Source: Alphaproteobacteria bacterium
Lineage (GTDB): Bacteria; Pseudomonadota; Alphaproteobacteria; UBA3830
Direction of reading: 5' to 3'
Length of the DNA stretch: 8,618 bases
Assembly (NCBI GenBank): GCA_025998735.1
Contig: BNWJ01000055.1
Location: 1-8,618 of the forward strand
The position numbers and the translations under genes are program-made. The notes beneath the pieces were generated by a model, which did no database searches, was not told the DNA's origin, and saw nothing but the letters and a program-made list of their open reading frames with translations. Positions within the stretch are counted from its first letter, which is position 1, and each line of letters begins with the position of its first letter. Positions 6,358 to 8,618 of the stretch are shown here, in pieces.

Positions 6358-6933
6358 ATGCGGAAAGGTTTTTTATTTGCGATCTCGGGGCCATCTGGTG
6401 TTGGAAAAACATCGGTGATGGAGGAAATGTTGCGCATCGATGGTGTACTATCAAGGGTTGTAACGTGCACAACGAGACAGAAGCGTGGAAAAGAAATAGA
6501 TGGAGTTGATTATTTTTTTATATCCGAAGATGACTTTCTTGAACATGCGAAAAAGAACGAATTCATGGAATGTTCTGCGGTATATGGGAATTATTACGGT
6601 GTTTTGGCATCTACTATTTTTGAAAAAACAAATGCTGGACGCGATGCGCTTTTGGTAATCAATTGGGAAGGTTTTGTAAAAATCAAGAAGGCGATTTCTC
6701 GACTGCCAGTTTTTGGATTTTTCATTGTGCCCCCTTCCCTAGAGAAGTTGGAGCAGCGCATAAGATTCCGCAACACAGATTCGGAAGAAGTCATAAAAAA
6801 GCGCATGAGCATGGCACGGAAAGATATATCCCATCAGAATGAATTTCATTCTGTGTATGAAAACGAAAGCGTATCGAAAACCGCCAATAATATATTGGAG
6901 ACCATAAACGAATTGAGAAAGAGTGTTTTATGA
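6358..6933 (+). CDS. gmk: Guanylate kinase, with altered guanine-site residues
   Basis: Guanylate kinase phosphorylates GMP (or dGMP) to GDP with ATP in the cytoplasm. The 191-residue protein has the P-loop GPSGVGKTS at 11-19, the GMP-phosphate motif TTRQKRG with R40 and R43, Y52 in DYFF, E71 and GNYYG at 77-81, PPS at 125-127, and a LID with R134, R136, R138 and DSEEVIKKRM. Starting at ATG 6358 gives the usual N-terminus (MRKGFLFAISGPSG); the upstream ATG at 6310 adds a hydrophobic extension absent from the family and lies before the promoter. GGA at 6346-6348 is the likely weak ribosome site. Three positions that contact or sit near guanine in yeast Gmk (S80, D98, D100) appear here as V82, V100 and N102, and the LID glycines are replaced (RFRN for RGRG). 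The gene overlaps the next as ATGA. Confidence 0.9.
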   Translation: MRKGFLFAISGPSGVGKTSVMEEMLRIDGVLSRVVTCTTRQKRGKEIDGVDYFFISEDDFLEHAKKNEFMECSAVYGNYYGVLASTIFEKTNAGRDALLVINWEGFVKIKKAISRLPVFGFFIVPPSLEKLEQRIRFRNTDSEEVIKKRMSMARKDISHQNEFHSVYENESVSKTANNILETINELRKSVL

Positions 6934-8312
6934 GAATATGGGCTAAACTAGCATTAATAGCTTCGTTGTCAGTTTCATTGTGTGCAGATTGTGCCTGCAG
7001 TGTTGGAGCTGACTCCATAAGAAAAAATGCGAGTGCTTCAACTGCTGGCGAGGGGGATAGTATTTCCGTTATTCGTGATGCCGAGATAGAAGAAATATTG
7101 GCGGAAATGACAAAGCCCATATTCAAGGCAGCGGGATTGAATCCGGAAACAGTTAAAGTGTATGTGGTAAATTCCGATAGCATAAATGCTTTTACCATCG
7201 GAGGCGGATATGTTTTTATCAACTCCGGATTGCTATTGAAGTTCAAAAATCCCACACACATAATTGGAATTTTATGTCACGAAACCGCTCATATGGCGGC
7301 CGGACACATAAATAGACTCATGGGAGCGCTTCAGAACAGGAGCCAAAATTTCATGGCAGTAATGATCGCCTCCATAATAGGAGCTGCCGTCACTGGGTCT
7401 CCAGACGCCATGGCTCTTATGCTTGGATATGCTATCTCGGACGAAAGGTTTTTCATGAGATATTCAAGAAACGAAGAACTTGCAGCAGACGCGCTTGGCG
7501 CCTCCTATCTACTGAAACTTGGATATTCTCCGAGCGTGCTAACCGATGTATTTTCCGAATTTGATCAAATGGATATTTTGAATGGAGAATGTAATCTACC
7601 GGTTTATGTGCGATCTCATCCGAAGGCTGCCGATAGAATCTCTGCCATGGAAAAATTCTCCGGAAAAAAACCAATAACGGTGGTTGATGAAGAATCAACG
7701 AAAAAACTCATCGAAAAGTACAATCGCCTCCGGATAAAACTGAAGTCGCATCTGAAAGCGATAGATTGTAGATCGGATGTTCCAACGGATCCCTATTCCA
7801 AACTCATATATTTTCATAAAATCGGAAAAACGTCAGAGGCGCTGAACATCGTACGCGATCTAATCGCGGCGAATCCCAACGATGTATACTATAAAGAGGC
7901 AATGGCACAGCTGTTGTACGAATCTGGAAAAATAAAAGAAGCCATTGAAATATATAAAACAATTTGTAACAACAAAACGAATATATTGATAAAAATAGAC
8001 TACGCAAACGCTCTTCTGGAACATGGCGAGAACATTGATAAAGCCATTTCCATTCTGGAATCCGCCAAATACATAGATTATCTGAGCGAAGACATCTTCC
8101 GATTGCTTGCCAAGGCCTATGGAAAAAAAGGTCGCGAAGGACTTTCTCAGCTAATGCTGGCCCATGAACAAATGCTACTGAGAAATTATCCACGAGCCTA
8201 CGAATTAATCAAAAGCTGCCTGTTAAAGCTAAACAAAAAAACTGAAGCATCTCACATAAAAAAAGCAAAATATTTCAAAGAATTACTCGAACGCGACTAC
8301 AATCAACGCTGA
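6930..8312 (+). CDS. BepA/YfgC-like M48 zinc metalloprotease with C-terminal TPR repeats
   Basis: A 460-residue exported protease; E. coli BepA (487 residues) degrades or helps fold outer-membrane proteins such as LptD in the periplasm. Residues 1 to about 27 form a signal peptide containing a CADCAC cluster (C18, C21, C23); the residues before these cysteines do not make a good lipobox. The catalytic motif is HETAH (H117, E118, H121), the third zinc ligand is probably E183 in ELAAD, and RSHP with H230 matches the lid histidine of BepA. A hydrophobic segment at about 139-169 lies between them, as in the family. From about 290 to 435 helical pairs resemble four degenerate TPR units, expected to bind substrate or the BAM complex. 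The ATG overlaps the gmk stop by 4 nt (ATGA), so it is translated by coupling. No clear terminator follows. Confidence 0.88.
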   Translation: MRIWAKLALIASLSVSLCADCACSVGADSIRKNASASTAGEGDSISVIRDAEIEEILAEMTKPIFKAAGLNPETVKVYVVNSDSINAFTIGGGYVFINSGLLLKFKNPTHIIGILCHETAHMAAGHINRLMGALQNRSQNFMAVMIASIIGAAVTGSPDAMALMLGYAISDERFFMRYSRNEELAADALGASYLLKLGYSPSVLTDVFSEFDQMDILNGECNLPVYVRSHPKAADRISAMEKFSGKKPITVVDEESTKKLIEKYNRLRIKLKSHLKAIDCRSDVPTDPYSKLIYFHKIGKTSEALNIVRDLIAANPNDVYYKEAMAQLLYESGKIKEAIEIYKTICNNKTNILIKIDYANALLEHGENIDKAISILESAKYIDYLSEDIFRLLAKAYGKKGREGLSQLMLAHEQMLLRNYPRAYELIKSCLLKLNKKTEASHIKKAKYFKELLERDYNQR

Positions 8313-8484
8313 GTTCGAACACGGACAGCTTTTGACGCTATAAGATCGAATTATTTTTGCGTTTACCAGTATAGCTCATTTTAGAGACCGCTGCATAAGC
8401 GCCCATTCAACAGCGAAGTGCATCATTTCACGGCCTAAAAAACGAGGATTTTTTGCGAATTATGTAAAAAGTGGTCTTGAAAAA

Positions 8485-8574
8485 AGTCACGTGAAGAAGT
8501 TAATCTCGAATTTAGTTTATAATTTATTTTAAAGAGAGGTTAACATGGCCCCAAAAGGTTATCACCACGTGACT
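8485..8574. repeat. 9-bp inverted repeat around the transposase start
   Basis: AGTCACGTG at 8485-8493 is the exact inverse of CACGTGACT at 8566-8574. The arms are 72 bp apart and each contains the palindrome CACGTG. The right arm is within the first codons of the transposase gene and the left arm is in its leader. It could be a transposase or repressor binding site, or chance; it is not an element terminal repeat, because the right arm is inside the gene. Confidence 0.35.
8518..8539 (+). promoter_or_regulatory. -10 box and Shine-Dalgarno of the transposase gene
   Basis: TATAAT at 8518-8523 is a perfect -10, but no good -35 lies 16-18 bp upstream. GAGAGG at 8534-8539 is five bases before ATG 8545 and is a strong ribosome site, supporting that start. 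Confidence 0.45.
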
Positions 8575-8618
8575 CGTGATATAAGGTCACAGATCCAGGT
8601 TTTGAAGTCAAGCAATTT
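8545..8618 (+). CDS. IS30-family-like transposase, N-terminal 24 codons only
   Basis: An open frame with a strong Shine-Dalgarno runs off the right edge. The visible peptide begins MAPKGYHHVTRDIRSQIQVL. The pattern YHH-x-T-x(3)-R-x-QI-x-x-LK is the usual start of IS30-family transposases, where it leads into a helix-turn-helix that binds the element ends. The DDE catalytic domain would lie outside the window. With only 24 residues visible I cannot tell whether the gene is intact. Confidence 0.65.
   Translation, partial: MAPKGYHHVTRDIRSQIQVLKSSN
8545..8618 (+). mobile_element. Left part of an IS30-like insertion sequence, boundary not resolved
   Basis: Inferred only from the transposase start; the coordinates mark the coding part. 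The left terminal repeat must lie in the spacer 8313-8544, but without the right end it cannot be placed. That 232-bp spacer otherwise shows no gene. It has GAGACCGCTGCATAAG at 8384-8399, which resembles an insertion-sequence end, and an A/T-rich stretch near 8437-8457. Confidence 0.45.

Noticed and set aside
7001..7010. M48 protease as a lipoprotein
   Set aside because: Residues before C18, C21 and C23 (Leu, Asp, Ala after Asp or Cys) do not make an acceptable lipobox.
6791..8193. Minus-strand open frames opposite gmk and the M48 gene
   Set aside because: They are antisense to well-supported genes and show no family motif.
8313..8345. Terminator after the M48 gene
   Set aside because: Only weak inverted repeats (for example GTTCGAAC and ACGC...GCGT) with no stem plus U tract.
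1..8618. CRISPR array, prophage, toxin-antitoxin or defence island
   Set aside because: No spaced direct repeats and no genes of those types are visible; all but the spacer and short intergenic gaps is explained by envelope, nucleotide and mobile-element genes.

Overview
The window is AT-rich and comes from a Gram-negative bacterium. It carries lipid A modification genes, a BepA-like periplasmic protease and a probable outer-membrane protein. The best guess is an alphaproteobacterium. The large membrane protein at 3534-5399 has the LDTDD, GRPDHH and APYHR motifs that I associate with an alphaproteobacterial GT-C glycosyltransferase family. AT-richness plus an IS30-type transposase start at the right edge would fit a host-associated lineage such as Holosporales, but that placement is inference.

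Left part (1-3533, all minus strand). Reading leftwards, a sigma70-like promoter precedes a tRNA-Gly(CCC) gene. Only 22 nt later comes arnT, then a small EamA/SMR membrane protein of the ArnE/ArnF type, then arnB, which runs off the left edge with only its last few residues missing. The three protein genes overlap (4 nt, then 14 nt), so they form one translationally coupled operon. They are parts of the 4-amino-4-deoxy-L-arabinose (L-Ara4N) pathway: ArnB makes the amino sugar nucleotide, the small protein would help flip the undecaprenyl-linked sugar, and ArnT transfers it to lipid A. arnA, arnC and arnD are not visible.

Middle (3534-5485). A 621-residue STT3-like GT-C membrane protein lies on the minus strand and ends before a small terminator-like hairpin. 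It is divergent from a plus-strand unit. The 74-bp gap holds two back-to-back promoters whose -35 boxes lie on the same bases of opposite strands. The leftward transcript appears nearly leaderless; the rightward one uses a strong Shine-Dalgarno and a TTG start.

Right part (5486-8618, plus strand). A secreted, probably beta-barrel, protein comes first. Then gmk, with its own extended -10 promoter and unusual substitutions in the guanine-binding site, overlaps by 4 nt a BepA/YfgC-like M48 metalloprotease with C-terminal TPR repeats. A 232-bp spacer follows, and the window ends 24 codons into an IS30-like transposase.

The common theme is cell-envelope construction and quality control. I see no CRISPR array, prophage or recognisable defence system. 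The points most worth checking are the altered Gmk base-recognition residues, the tRNA-Gly with C instead of U at position 55, the tRNA-arnT arrangement and the shared divergent promoter.
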